Shown: piece by piece, positions 9,161 through 18,056 of the stretch | Layout of the letters: every line of letters begins with the position of its first letter | How positions within the stretch are numbered: the stretch's first letter is position 1 | Source of the DNA: Streptomyces tardus | GTDB taxonomy: Bacteria > Actinomycetota > Actinomycetes > Streptomycetales > Streptomycetaceae | DNA: 64,000 nucleotides | Direction of reading: 5' to 3' | Assembly: GCF_018101125.2 (NCBI RefSeq) | Contig: NZ_JAELVF020000001.1 | Span: 2,981,977 to 3,045,976, forward strand | Made by a program: the position numbers and the translations under genes | The notes under the pieces: model-generated | What the model saw: the letters and a program-made list of their open reading frames with translations, nothing else | Databases searched by the model: none | What the model was told of the DNA's origin: nothing

Positions 9161-10080
9161 GTCGCCATCCGCTTCAGGGTCAGGTCGCCGTCGTCACCGG
9201 CGCGGCGCGCGGCGTCGGCGCGCTGCTCGCCCGCAAGCTAGCGGCTCGCGGCGCCCGGATCGCGCTCGTCGGGCTGGAGCCGGACGAACTCGCTCGCGTC
9301 AGCGACTCGTTGGACACCGACTCGCGTCACTGGCACGCCGACGTCACCGACCACGAGGCGATGGCCCTGGTGGCGCAGGAGGTCCGCGAGCACTTCGGCC
9401 GGGTGGACGTGGTGGTCGCCAACGCCGGTGTGGCGGGCGGCGGCCCGTTCGTGGACAGCGACCCCGTCACCTGGCGCCGCGTCATCGAGGTCAACCTCAT
9501 CGGTGGCGCCGTCACCGGCCGGGCGTTCCTGCCGCTGCTCACCGAGTCCCGGGGCTACTTCCTCCAGATCGCCTCGCTCGCCGCGATCACACCGGCGCCG
9601 ATGATGACGGCGTACTGCGCCTCCAAATCGGGCGTGGAGGCGTTCGCGCACAGCCTGCGCGGCGAGGTCGGCCACCAGGGCGTACGGGTCGGTGTCGGCT
9701 ACCTCAGCTGGACCGACACCGACATGGTGCGCGGCGCCGACGCGGACGAACTCCTGCGCGACGTACGGCAGGAGCTGCCCTGGCCGATGAACAAGACGTA
9801 CGAGCTGAGCCCTGCCGTCGACCGGCTCGTCGCCGGTATCGAGCGCCGCTCGGCACATGTCTACGGGCAGTGGTGGCTGCGCGGGTTGCAGGGCACCCGC
9901 GGGTATCTGCCCTCCGTGGTCGCGCTCGGCGCTCGGCGGCAGCTCGCCAAGTTCGAGCCGCGGCTGGCGGCGGCTCGCGGCCGGCTGCACACCGGGCTGG
10001 TCGGCGCGGGCGGCGAGGCCGACGAGAAGGCCCGTGCGGACCGCGGGACCGTCAACGGCAGGCCCGCGGCCCGCGGTTGA
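9157..10080 (+). CDS. Short-chain dehydrogenase/reductase
   Basis: This 307-residue NAD(P)-dependent oxidoreductase has the classical cofactor motif TGAARGVG at residues 14-21, NAG near 88, a catalytic Ser in the QIASLAA segment and YCASK with Tyr153 and Lys157. It is longer than the usual 250 residues because of a basic C-terminal extension with a possible amphipathic or membrane-associating part. The GTG start overlaps the hydrolase stop by four bases, making it the third gene of the operon. A likely job is oxidising an alcohol to the ketone used by the monooxygenase. Confidence 0.92.
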   Translation: MSRHPLQGQVAVVTGAARGVGALLARKLAARGARIALVGLEPDELARVSDSLDTDSRHWHADVTDHEAMALVAQEVREHFGRVDVVVANAGVAGGGPFVDSDPVTWRRVIEVNLIGGAVTGRAFLPLLTESRGYFLQIASLAAITPAPMMTAYCASKSGVEAFAHSLRGEVGHQGVRVGVGYLSWTDTDMVRGADADELLRDVRQELPWPMNKTYELSPAVDRLVAGIERRSAHVYGQWWLRGLQGTRGYLPSVVALGARRQLAKFEPRLAAARGRLHTGLVGAGGEADEKARADRGTVNGRPAARG

Positions 10081-10093
10081 CCCCGGCGGCACG

Positions 10094-10132
10094 CAGGAGG
10101 GGACGCACCCGGCGCGGGTGCGTCCCCTCCTG
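10094..10132. terminator. Bidirectional hairpin terminator
   Basis: A perfect 17-base stem (10094-10110 with 10116-10132) and a five-base loop lie 14 bases after the dehydrogenase stop and 28 bases from the end of the convergent gene. The following bases TTCTCT are only weakly T-rich. The symmetry suits termination in both directions. Confidence 0.8.
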
Positions 10133-10159
10133 TTCTCTGCTCCGGGGCGGGCGCAGGGG

Positions 10160-10747
10160 TCAGCGCTTGTCCCAGTCGTCGCCGACATCGTCCAGGCTGT
10201 CCTGCTGGTAGCCCTGCTCCTTCTCCTCGCGCGGCTGCGACCGGTCGACGTAGTGGACCCGCTCCGTCTGCCGCGGCCCGACGGTCCGATCGCCCGACCC
10301 GGCCTCCTCCTCGCGCATCCCGGACCGCTCCTCGCGCATGCCGGTGCGCTCGTTGGTGTCGCGGTCGTGCTGCGGTGCGCGGCCGGGGTCGTCTCCGCGC
10401 GGGCCCTGGCGCATCGTGTCGCGCGAGCCGCCGGTCTGCGCCTCGCGCGACATTCCGCCCTCGCTCGGGCGGCCGGTGTCGGTGTCGTACTCCTGCGTAC
10501 CGCGCTGCCGGTCGCCGTCCCGCCCGAAGCCGTCCTGCGCACCGCCCTCACGGGACCGGTGATCCTGCTCGCCCCGGCCCGACCGCTCCGGCTGCCCCGA
10601 CTGCTCGGAGTGCCGGGACCGCTCGGAGTGCTGGGACTTCTGAGACTGCTCGGAGTTCTTCTCCTCGCCCTGGCCCTGCTGCATCGCGCCCTTGGCGCGC
10701 TCCGCAGCTTCCTTCGCCCTGTCCTTGAACTGGTCTGCCATGCCCAT
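10160..10747 (-). CDS. Highly charged disordered protein, unknown function
   Basis: This 195-residue product starts MGMADQFKDRAKEAAERAKG, a short amphipathic helix, followed by a long tail dominated by Glu, Arg, Gln, Ser and Gly. It should be largely disordered and soluble. The N-terminal pattern resembles small stress-related or desiccation-type hydrophilic proteins, but I do not assign it to a family. I chose the ATG at 10747 because GGAG lies upstream at a suitable distance. The frame is open to 10831 and would add a Cys/His-rich leader. It is convergent with the dehydrogenase operon. Confidence 0.6.
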   Translation of the reverse strand: MGMADQFKDRAKEAAERAKGAMQQGQGEEKNSEQSQKSQHSERSRHSEQSGQPERSGRGEQDHRSREGGAQDGFGRDGDRQRGTQEYDTDTGRPSEGGMSREAQTGGSRDTMRQGPRGDDPGRAPQHDRDTNERTGMREERSGMREEEAGSGDRTVGPRQTERVHYVDRSQPREEKEQGYQQDSLDDVGDDWDKR

Positions 10748-10922
10748 GGTCTGGTCACTCCAAGCGAAATGTGGGTGGTGGGGGCAGTGACCAGCGTGAC
10801 ATGCTTCACAATTCATCGCATGTCCGGACATGGATGATCAGAGCTCCCGGATCCCACCGCCCTCAACGCCGCCCCGGCCCCAACTCCCGTACATCTCAGT
10901 GCCGTTGCGCGCCCCGCCTCCG

Positions 10923-13900
10923 CTACCGGTACGCGCCCCGGCCGCGCGGCGGCAGCGGTGGCCGCCGGCGGTCGGGGACTCCGACGTCGCTCGGCGGGGC
11001 GAGCGCGGGGTGGCGGTCCAGCAGCTCAAGTGCCGTGCGCACCGCGGTCGTCAACACCGCGTAACGGCCCTCGGCCCAGTCCAACGGGCTGCGCAGCGCC
11101 TCGATGTCCGGTTCGACGCCGTGGTTCTCCACGTCCCAGCCGTACGCGTCGAACCAGGCGGCGTTCATCGGCACGGTGATCACCGTGCCGTCGCCAAGCC
11201 GGTGCCGGCCGGTCATTCCGACGACCCCGCCCCAGGTGCGCATCCCCACCACCGGCCCCAGGCCCAGCAGCCGGAACGCGGCGGTGATCATGTCGCCGTC
11301 CGAGGAGGTCGCCTCGTCGGCGAGCGCGACGATCGGCCCGCGCGGGGCGTTGCCGGCGTACGAGACGGGCTGGGCGTTGCGGGTCACGTCCCAGCCGAGG
11401 ATGGTCCTGGTCAGCTTCTCGATCACCAACTCGCTGATGTTCCCCCCGGCGTTGCCGCGCACGTCCACGATCAGGGCGGGGCGCGAGACCTCCATGCGCA
11501 GATCGCGGTTGAACTGGGCCCACCCGGAGCCGCCCATGTCCGGGATGTGCAGATAGCCGCAGCGCCCGCCGCTCATCTCCCGCACGACCTGCCTCCGCCC
11601 GGCGACCCAGTCCTGGTAGCGCAGCGGACGGTCGTCGATCAGCGGCACGATCGCCACCCGGCGGGGCGGACCGCCCTGCGGGGAGCGCACCGTCAGCTCC
11701 ACGGTGGTGCCGCCCGCGCCGTCCAGCAGCGGGTACGGCCCCGCCACCGGGTCGACCGGCCGCCCGTCCACGTGGGTGAGCACCATGCCCTCCCGCACGC
11801 CGGAGCCGGCCAGCGGCGAACGCGCCCTGGAGTCCGAGGAGTCGCCGGGCAGGATGCGGGCGATCTGCCAACCGCCGTCCCTGGTGCGGGCGAAGTTCAC
11901 TCCGAGCATCCCGATGGGCCGCTGGTAGTGGGGCGGGCCCTCGTTGCGCCGCGAGGGGGCGACGTAGGCGTGCGAGGTGCCCAGCTCGCCGAGCACCTCG
12001 CGCAACAGGTCGGCGAACTCGTCGGGCGAGGCGACCCGGTCGACCAGCGGGCGGTACTGGGCGAGTACGGCGTCCCAGTCGATACCGCACATGCCCGGCT
12101 CCCAGAAGTACGCCCGTGTGATGCGGCCGGCCTCCTCGTACGCCTGCCGCCACTCCGCGCCCGGATCGGCCGCGTGCAGCACGCGGCGCAGGTCGATGTG
12201 GACGACGGAGTCCGCGTCGGGGGAGTCGTTGGCGGGTGCGGCGCGCAGATCGCCGTCGTCGTTGACGACCAGCCGCCTGCCGTTGCCACTGATCGCGAAC
12301 CAGTCGACGTCGCCGGTGAGTTCGGTGCGCTTGGCCTTCACCAGGTCGAAGTGTTCGAGGGTGGGGCGGCCGGAGGTGTCGGCCGGATTGGCGAAGGTCT
12401 CGCCGAGGGCGCCCGAGATCGGGTAGCGCAGCCAGATCAGCCCGCCGCCGGCGACCGGGCACAGCGCCGAGTACTTGGACGCGGTCACCGGGAACGGCGT
12501 CACCCGGCTCGCCAGCCCCTCGGCCTCGACCGACACCATGCCCTCGCCGCCCCCGCCGTCGGCCGGGTCCAGGCCGCCGCCCGCCGGCCGGCCCTCCGGT
12601 GTCAGGGCGAACGGGGAATGGGTCGCCGAGTTGAGCGGCACCAGGTACGGGCGGCAGCCCAGCGGGAAGGAGAGGTCGCCGGTGTGCACGTCGTACACCG
12701 GGTCGAAGCCGCGCCAGGAGAGGAAGGCGAGGTAGCGGCCGTCCCTGGTGAACACCGGCTGTTCGTCCTCGAACCGGCCGCCCGTGACGTCCAGGATCGT
12801 CACATCGCTCAGCCGCGCGATCTTCACCTGGCGCAGCGAGCGCCCGATGCCGGGGTGTGCCCAGGCCAGCCAGGCGGAGTCGGGCGAGAAGGCGAGATCA
12901 CGGACCGGCCCGTTGATGGAACGGATCAGCTCGGTGACCTCGGCGCCCCCGGCCCCGTCCGTCGTGTCCGCCGCTTCCTGCGCGTCGGCCTCGGGGTCGC
13001 CCGGACCGTCGTCGGAACCGGTGGGCACCAGGAGCAGTCGTCCGTCGTGCGAGGCCACCGCGAGGGTGCGGCCGTCCGGCGAGGCGACCAGCTCGTGCAC
13101 CCGGCCGAGCTGCCCGGTGGCGAGCCTGCGGCGCCGCTGGTCGCCGCTGGCACGCGGGAGTTGGGCGATCTCGATGCCGTCCTCGCCGTCGGCGTCGGTG
13201 ATGTAGGCGACCTCCCCGGCGCCGCCCAGCATCTCCGGAAGCCGCACTCGTACGCCCGGCTCCTCGGTGATGGTGCGCGCCGGGCCGTCCCGATGGGTGA
13301 GCCAGTACAGGCTGCCGCGTACGCACACCGCGCTGGCGCGGCCGGTGGCGTCGACGGCGAGCGAGTCCAGGTTGCTCGCCGCGGGCACCTGGTGGGTCCG
13401 CCGCCCCGAACGCGGTCCGGCGAGGCGGATGTCGAGCCGGCGCGGAACGGAGCCGGCGGCCAGGTCCTCCACCAGCCAGATGTCGCCGCCGCACTGGTAG
13501 ATGACCCGGCGGCCGTCGGTGGCCGCGTGCCGGGCGTAGAAGTCGGCGTGGTCGGTGTGCCGACGGAGGTCGGTGCTGTCCGGGCGGCAGGAGTAGAGGT
13601 TGCCGATGCCCTCGTGGTCGGAGAGGAAAGCGACCCGGCCCTCGGCCTCGGCGCCGCAGACCGCGCTCGGCACAATCATCGGGCAGTCGAGATGCCCGGC
13701 CACGTGCGGGAGCAGCCGCTCGCCGTGCAGCCACAGGCGTCCGGTGGCGCCGCCGCGGTAGCGCTTCCAGGCGGCCGGCTCGTGCGGCGGCGTACCGGTG
13801 AGCAGCAGAGTTCGGCGCACGCCCGCCAGATCGCTCACCGCGATGCCCGCGCACGGTCCCCAGGGCAGCCGGCTGCCGGTGCTCCCGTCCAGCGGCTGCC

Positions 13901-14279
13901 GGTAGGCCCACGAGAAGTAGGAGAACGGTTGGCCGTGGGAGGCGACGGCGAGGATGTCGCCCTCGGGCGTCCAGCCGCACACCCTGGTGTCGGTGGCGCC
14001 CCAGTGGGTCAGCCTGCGCGCGGGGCCGCCGTCGGCCGGTGTGAGATGGATCTCCGGATCGAGGCTGCGCCAGGTCGTGTACGCGATCTGGGTGCCGTCG
14101 GGGGAGTAGCGGGGAGGCCCGAGCCGGGTGCGGTCGGCGGTCAGCCGCCAGGCCCGTGCGGGCCCGCCGCCCGGCTCGGGGATCCGTGCGACCCAGAGGT
14201 CGTCCTCTGCCACGAAGCAGAGCTGATCGCCGTTGAGGTGCGGAAACCGGAGGTACGCGCCGTCGCTCACCCCACCCAT
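10923..14279 (-). CDS. Tricorn-type S41 family protease
   Basis: This roughly 1118-residue cytosolic protease resembles archaeal tricorn, which degrades oligopeptides downstream of the proteasome. The N-terminal part is a beta-propeller with repeated SPDG-type blades (about 30-330), and a second propeller follows (about 360-680). A PDZ domain lies near 790-870. The C-terminal S41 catalytic domain contains DVRGNAGGN and the ATSSDGD segment near residues 991-996 that carries the nucleophile region. The full family length is present and no frame break is seen. The exact start is uncertain: ATG at 14279 or GTG at 14270, neither with a strong ribosome binding site. It is divergent from the MMPL transporter and looks monocistronic. 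Confidence 0.93.
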   Translation of the reverse strand: MGGVSDGAYLRFPHLNGDQLCFVAEDDLWVARIPEPGGGPARAWRLTADRTRLGPPRYSPDGTQIAYTTWRSLDPEIHLTPADGGPARRLTHWGATDTRVCGWTPEGDILAVASHGQPFSYFSWAYRQPLDGSTGSRLPWGPCAGIAVSDLAGVRRTLLLTGTPPHEPAAWKRYRGGATGRLWLHGERLLPHVAGHLDCPMIVPSAVCGAEAEGRVAFLSDHEGIGNLYSCRPDSTDLRRHTDHADFYARHAATDGRRVIYQCGGDIWLVEDLAAGSVPRRLDIRLAGPRSGRRTHQVPAASNLDSLAVDATGRASAVCVRGSLYWLTHRDGPARTITEEPGVRVRLPEMLGGAGEVAYITDADGEDGIEIAQLPRASGDQRRRRLATGQLGRVHELVASPDGRTLAVASHDGRLLLVPTGSDDGPGDPEADAQEAADTTDGAGGAEVTELIRSINGPVRDLAFSPDSAWLAWAHPGIGRSLRQVKIARLSDVTILDVTGGRFEDEQPVFTRDGRYLAFLSWRGFDPVYDVHTGDLSFPLGCRPYLVPLNSATHSPFALTPEGRPAGGGLDPADGGGGEGMVSVEAEGLASRVTPFPVTASKYSALCPVAGGGLIWLRYPISGALGETFANPADTSGRPTLEHFDLVKAKRTELTGDVDWFAISGNGRRLVVNDDGDLRAAPANDSPDADSVVHIDLRRVLHAADPGAEWRQAYEEAGRITRAYFWEPGMCGIDWDAVLAQYRPLVDRVASPDEFADLLREVLGELGTSHAYVAPSRRNEGPPHYQRPIGMLGVNFARTRDGGWQIARILPGDSSDSRARSPLAGSGVREGMVLTHVDGRPVDPVAGPYPLLDGAGGTTVELTVRSPQGGPPRRVAIVPLIDDRPLRYQDWVAGRRQVVREMSGGRCGYLHIPDMGGSGWAQFNRDLRMEVSRPALIVDVRGNAGGNISELVIEKLTRTILGWDVTRNAQPVSYAGNAPRGPIVALADEATSSDGDMITAAFRLLGLGPVVGMRTWGGVVGMTGRHRLGDGTVITVPMNAAWFDAYGWDVENHGVEPDIEALRSPLDWAEGRYAVLTTAVRTALELLDRHPALAPPSDVGVPDRRRPPLPPRGRGAYR

Positions 14280-14711
14280 GGTTCGGCCGGTGCGCGGGGG
14301 CGGCAAGTCGTGTCCGCGTCGCGGCCTCGGGGCCGCCGGCGGCCGGACGCCGGCGGTGGGCGGCTCTCCGGCACGGGGGCGGACGGGAGGCGGCGGACGG
14401 GAGCCGTCGCCGGTTCAGGGACGTCGATATCGCGGTGCCGCTTCACCCGTTCGCCGGTACGCTCGTGCACGGGCGTTGACCGGGGGGTCAACCGCCCGGT
14501 CGCGGGTGACCTGTGAGGGTGAGTGACGAACGCGGGGGCGGGTTCCACCGGTTCTCTGTGATGTGCGCCTCAATCGGCTGACCGGAACACCGGGAAGGAC
14601 CTCTGCGGCGTCTTCTGTCATGAGCTGTCAGATTCAGCTCGACCGTCCAGCAGTGCTACCGACCGCTGACCCGTCCGTGCCCGCACCAAGCATCTCGAAC
14701 CGGAGAGATTC
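14280..14711. other. Divergent intergenic region, tricorn protease / MMPL transporter
   Basis: This 432-base gap holds no supported gene. It should contain promoters for both flanking genes. The only clear symmetric element is an inverted repeat at 14475-14492. The right half (about 14500-14710) is less GC-extreme than its surroundings, as expected of promoter DNA. Confidence 0.5.
14475..14492. promoter_or_regulatory. Inverted repeat, possible operator
   Basis: GTTGACC and GGTCAAC form exact seven-base arms around GGGG. It lies about 220 bases upstream of the MMPL transporter start. No regulator gene is adjacent, so the binding protein is unknown, and chance occurrence is possible. Confidence 0.35.
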
Positions 14712-17051
14712 GTGGCAACGTTTCTGTACAAACTCGGCAGACTCGCCTTTCGGCGACGCCGCATCGTCGCCCTGCTGTGGGTGGTGCTGCTGATAGGTGC
14801 CGGCGCGGGCGCATCGACGGTGTCCAGCACCGTCGACGACGACTTCGCACTGCCCGGTACGGAGTCCCAGCAGGCCTTCGACCTGATGGACGAGAGGGCC
14901 GAGGAGCACGGCGAGAAGTCCAGCGCGCAGAACGCCAGCGCCACCGTCGTCTTCAAATCGCCCGACGGCGAGAAGCTGACCGACGGCGAGCACCGCGCCA
15001 CGATCGAGAAGGTCGTCGGGCAGCTCAAGGGCGGCCAGATCGCGATGGCCGTCAGCCCCTTCCAGGTCGAGGGGACGATCAGCCAGGACCAGACCATCGC
15101 GTACGCGAAGGTCAACTACACCACCGATGCCATGAGCATCGAGGAGAGCGACCGCGAGAAGCTGAAGGCGGCGGTCGAGGACGGCCGTGACGGCGGCCTC
15201 AAGGTCGAGATGAACGGCGACGCCACCATGGTGGAGCCGGACATGGGCAACGGCGAGATCATCGGCATCGGTGTCGCCGCGGTGGTCCTCGTCCTGACCT
15301 TCGGTTCGCTCGTCGCCGCCGGTCTGCCGCTGATCACTGCGCTGATCGGTGTGATCACCAGCATCATGGCGATCGCGGCGCTCGGGCCGGCGCTCGGTCT
15401 CTCCACCACCACCGCCACGCTCGCGATGATGATCGGCCTCGCGGTCGGTATCGACTACGCCCTGTTCATCGCCTCCCGCTACCGCGCGGAGCTGATCGAG
15501 GGGCACAGCCGCGAGGAAGCGGCCGGCCGTGCGGTCGGCACCGCGGGTTCCGCGGTCGTCTTCGCCGGCCTCACCGTTGTGATCGCGCTCGCCGGTCTCG
15601 CCGTGGTCAACATTCCGCTGCTGACCAAGATGGGTATGGCAGCGGCCGGTGCCGTCGTCCTGGCCGTGCTGGTCGCCATCACCCTGGTGCCCGCGGCGCT
15701 CGGTATCGTCGGCAAGCGCATCTTCGGCAAGAAGGTCCGCAAGGCCAACCCCGAGACCCTGGTCCCCTCCGCCGAGGAGGAGAACGCCAAGCAGGGCGCC
15801 GGTGTCCGCTGGGCCCGCTTCACGCTGCGCCGCCCGGTGATCGTCCTGGTGACCTCGGTGCTGGCGCTGGGCGCCGCCGCGCTGCCGGTCTCCAGTCTGA
15901 GCCTGGGCCTGCCGGACGACGGCAACCAGCCCGAGTCCACCACCCAGCGCCAGGCGTACGACCTGATGGCCGACGGTTTCGGCGCGGGCTTCAACGGACC
16001 GCTCGCGGTCATCGCCGACGTCAAGAGCAGCGACGATCCGAAGGCTGCCGCGGAGCAGGTCCACAAGGCCGTCTCCGGCGTAGACGGAATCAAGATGGCC
16101 GCACCGCCCGAGCTCAACAAGGGCGGCGACCTGGCCACCATCGGCGTGATCCCGGACTCGCGTCCGAGCAGCACCGAGACCGAGGACCTGGTCCTCGCGC
16201 TGCGCGACGAGGCCAAGACGCTGGAGGAGAAGACCGGCGCGACCGTCCTGGTCAGCGGCATGACCGCGGCCACCATCGACTTCTCGAAGGTCATGGACGA
16301 CGCGCTGGTTCCGTACCTCACGCTGGTTGTGGGACTCGCCTTCCTGCTGCTGATGATGGTCTTCCGCTCGATCCTGGTGCCGCTGAAGGCCGCGCTCGGC
16401 TTCCTGCTCTCGGTGCTCGCGGCGCTCGGCGCAGTGGTCGCGGTCTTCCAGTGGGGCTGGCTCGCGAGCCTGATCGGTGTGGAGCAGACCGGGCCGATCA
16501 TGAGCCTGATGCCGATCTTCATGATCGGTGTGATCTTCGGTCTCGCGATGGACTACGAGGTCTTCCTCGTCACGCGGATGAGGGAGGCGTACGTCCACGG
16601 CGAGCGGGCGAGCGAGGCCGTCGTCACCGGGTTCAAGCTGGGCGGGCGCGTGGTCACGGCCGCGGCGGTCATCATGATCAGCGTCTTCGCCGGCTTCATC
16701 GGCGCGGGCGAACCGATGATCAAGATGATGGGCTTCGGCCTCGCCATCGCGATCCTCTTCGACGCGTTCGTGGTCCGTATGGCCATCGTCCCGGCGGTGC
16801 TCGCACTGCTCGGTGACAAGGCCTGGTGGCTGCCGAAGTGGCTGGACCGGATCATGCCGAACGTCGATGTCGAGGGCGAGAAGCTCCAGCAGTTCCTGGA
16901 CAGCCAGAAGGGCTCGAAGGGTTCCGGCGGCGGCACCGACGGCCTGGGCGGCTTCGGCGGCGGCGACGGCGGCCACGGCCCCGACGACAGCGGCCCGCAG
17001 GCGGGCCCGGGCGGTTCCACCGTCGCGGTGCCCACCGGCGCCGGAGCCTGA
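14712..17051 (+). CDS. MMPL family RND transporter
   Basis: This 779-residue inner-membrane exporter belongs to the MMPL branch of the RND superfamily, which moves lipids or drugs using proton flux. The layout is typical: an N-terminal membrane segment (about 18-38), an extracytoplasmic loop with the STVDDDFALPGTES-type start, five to six membrane segments with the GxxxDY-type motif (VGIDYALF), a second loop, and a second membrane block with a matching AMDYEVFLVTRMREAY motif. A Gly-rich disordered tail ends the protein. The GTG start at 14712 is preceded by GGAGAG at 14702-14707. Its cargo is unknown. Confidence 0.94.
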   Translation: MATFLYKLGRLAFRRRRIVALLWVVLLIGAGAGASTVSSTVDDDFALPGTESQQAFDLMDERAEEHGEKSSAQNASATVVFKSPDGEKLTDGEHRATIEKVVGQLKGGQIAMAVSPFQVEGTISQDQTIAYAKVNYTTDAMSIEESDREKLKAAVEDGRDGGLKVEMNGDATMVEPDMGNGEIIGIGVAAVVLVLTFGSLVAAGLPLITALIGVITSIMAIAALGPALGLSTTTATLAMMIGLAVGIDYALFIASRYRAELIEGHSREEAAGRAVGTAGSAVVFAGLTVVIALAGLAVVNIPLLTKMGMAAAGAVVLAVLVAITLVPAALGIVGKRIFGKKVRKANPETLVPSAEEENAKQGAGVRWARFTLRRPVIVLVTSVLALGAAALPVSSLSLGLPDDGNQPESTTQRQAYDLMADGFGAGFNGPLAVIADVKSSDDPKAAAEQVHKAVSGVDGIKMAAPPELNKGGDLATIGVIPDSRPSSTETEDLVLALRDEAKTLEEKTGATVLVSGMTAATIDFSKVMDDALVPYLTLVVGLAFLLLMMVFRSILVPLKAALGFLLSVLAALGAVVAVFQWGWLASLIGVEQTGPIMSLMPIFMIGVIFGLAMDYEVFLVTRMREAYVHGERASEAVVTGFKLGGRVVTAAAVIMISVFAGFIGAGEPMIKMMGFGLAIAILFDAFVVRMAIVPAVLALLGDKAWWLPKWLDRIMPNVDVEGEKLQQFLDSQKGSKGSGGGTDGLGGFGGGDGGHGPDDSGPQAGPGGSTVAVPTGAGA

Positions 17052-17067
17052 CGGAACCGAAGCCTGA

Positions 17068-17107
17068 CGGAGCACCGGAGCACCGGAGCACCGGAGCACC
17101 GGAGCAC
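17068..17107. repeat. Tandem 8-bp repeat after MMPL gene
   Basis: Five exact units of CGGAGCAC run from 17068 to 17107 and a partial sixth follows. They begin right after a near-duplicate of the stop-codon region (AGCCTGACGGA at 17045-17055 and 17061-17071). The array is noncoding and probably arose by slippage. Confidence 0.9.
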
Positions 17108-17152
17108 CGGAGCAAGAGGAGCCGCAGGGGGCCACCGCCTCCGACGGACCCC

Positions 17153-17198
17153 GGCGGGGCCGGTCCGAAGCGCGATACGCGCTCGGACCGGCCCCGCC
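17153..17198. terminator. Hairpin terminator between convergent genes
   Basis: A 16-base perfect stem (17153-17168 with 17183-17198) continues after one bulged A into five more pairs around an ATA loop. It sits between the MMPL gene and the convergent hydrolase gene and should terminate both. Confidence 0.85.
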
Positions 17199-17265
17199 GC
17201 TCTGTGCCCCGCGGTCTGCAGGCCGGCTCTGTGCCCCGCCTTTCCCGGGCCCGCCCCGGCGCGGG

Positions 17266-17946
17266 TCAGCCGCGCAACAGCGCCGCCAGCTCGCCGGGCC
17301 GGCTCAGCATCGGCATGTGGCCGGTCTCCAACTCCTCCGGCACGACGCCCAGTCGCTCGGCGACCATCCGTCGGGCGAACTCCGCCGGCATGAAGCGGTC
17401 GCCGGTGCACAGCACGTACCGGGTGCGCACCGCGGGCCACCGCGGCAGCGGCCAGGGCCGGCCCACCGGGGCGCCGGACTGCTGCCGGGTGGCGGCCAGC
17501 GCCCGTTCCGCGATCGGTCGCGGGACGTCGTGGTAGAAGCAGACGAAGGGGTCCTCGTTGCCGGTCAGCCCGTCGTCGTCGCGGGCGGCGCGACGTACGG
17601 CGTCCTCGAAGCCGGTGTTCTCCCACCAGTCGCCCGGCGGCTCCATCGGAGCCGGCACCATCGCGGAGACCAGCACGAGCTCCTCGGCCTCCAGCCGCTC
17701 GGCCACCTGCGGTGCGGTGAAGCCGCCGAAGGAGTGCGCCACCACGACCACCCGCCCCCGCACCCGCGCCGATTCGACGGCGTCGACCACCGCGTCCGCG
17801 TACTCGCGCAGTCCGGCCAGATCGTCGTCGCAGGGCAGGTCGGGTGCGATCGCGGTGTCGCCGTACCGCTTCAGCTCCGCGGCCACCGCCCGCCAGCAGG
17901 AGCCGGACTCGCCCGCGCCGTGGATCAGTACGTAGGTAGTGGCCAT
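17266..17946 (-). CDS. Alpha/beta hydrolase
   Basis: This compact 226-residue hydrolase begins TYVLIHGAGESGSCW, a strand and oxyanion loop. The nucleophile is Ser72 in VAHSFGGF and the catalytic His is in ETGHMPML near residue 210. The proportions match the plant-type esterase/hydroxynitrile lyase subgroup (AB hydrolase 6). It is convergent with the MMPL gene and divergent from the aminotransferase-like gene. No substrate can be named. Confidence 0.9.
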   Translation of the reverse strand: MATTYVLIHGAGESGSCWRAVAAELKRYGDTAIAPDLPCDDDLAGLREYADAVVDAVESARVRGRVVVVAHSFGGFTAPQVAERLEAEELVLVSAMVPAPMEPPGDWWENTGFEDAVRRAARDDDGLTGNEDPFVCFYHDVPRPIAERALAATRQQSGAPVGRPWPLPRWPAVRTRYVLCTGDRFMPAEFARRMVAERLGVVPEELETGHMPMLSRPGELAALLRG

Positions 17947-18056
17947 CGCCGGTTTCGGTCCCTCTCGCCGCGGGTGGCTGTCACCGGACCGAGGGTAGGC
18001 CTGCTTCGGGCGTCTTCCTTTGGGACGGGGCGCGCGGTGGTGAGATCCTGCTGCAC

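Noticed and set aside
10830..14516. 1228-codon plus-strand frame opposite the tricorn protease
   Set aside because: The minus strand encodes a complete, motif-bearing protease over the same bases. The plus frame has no recognisable domain.
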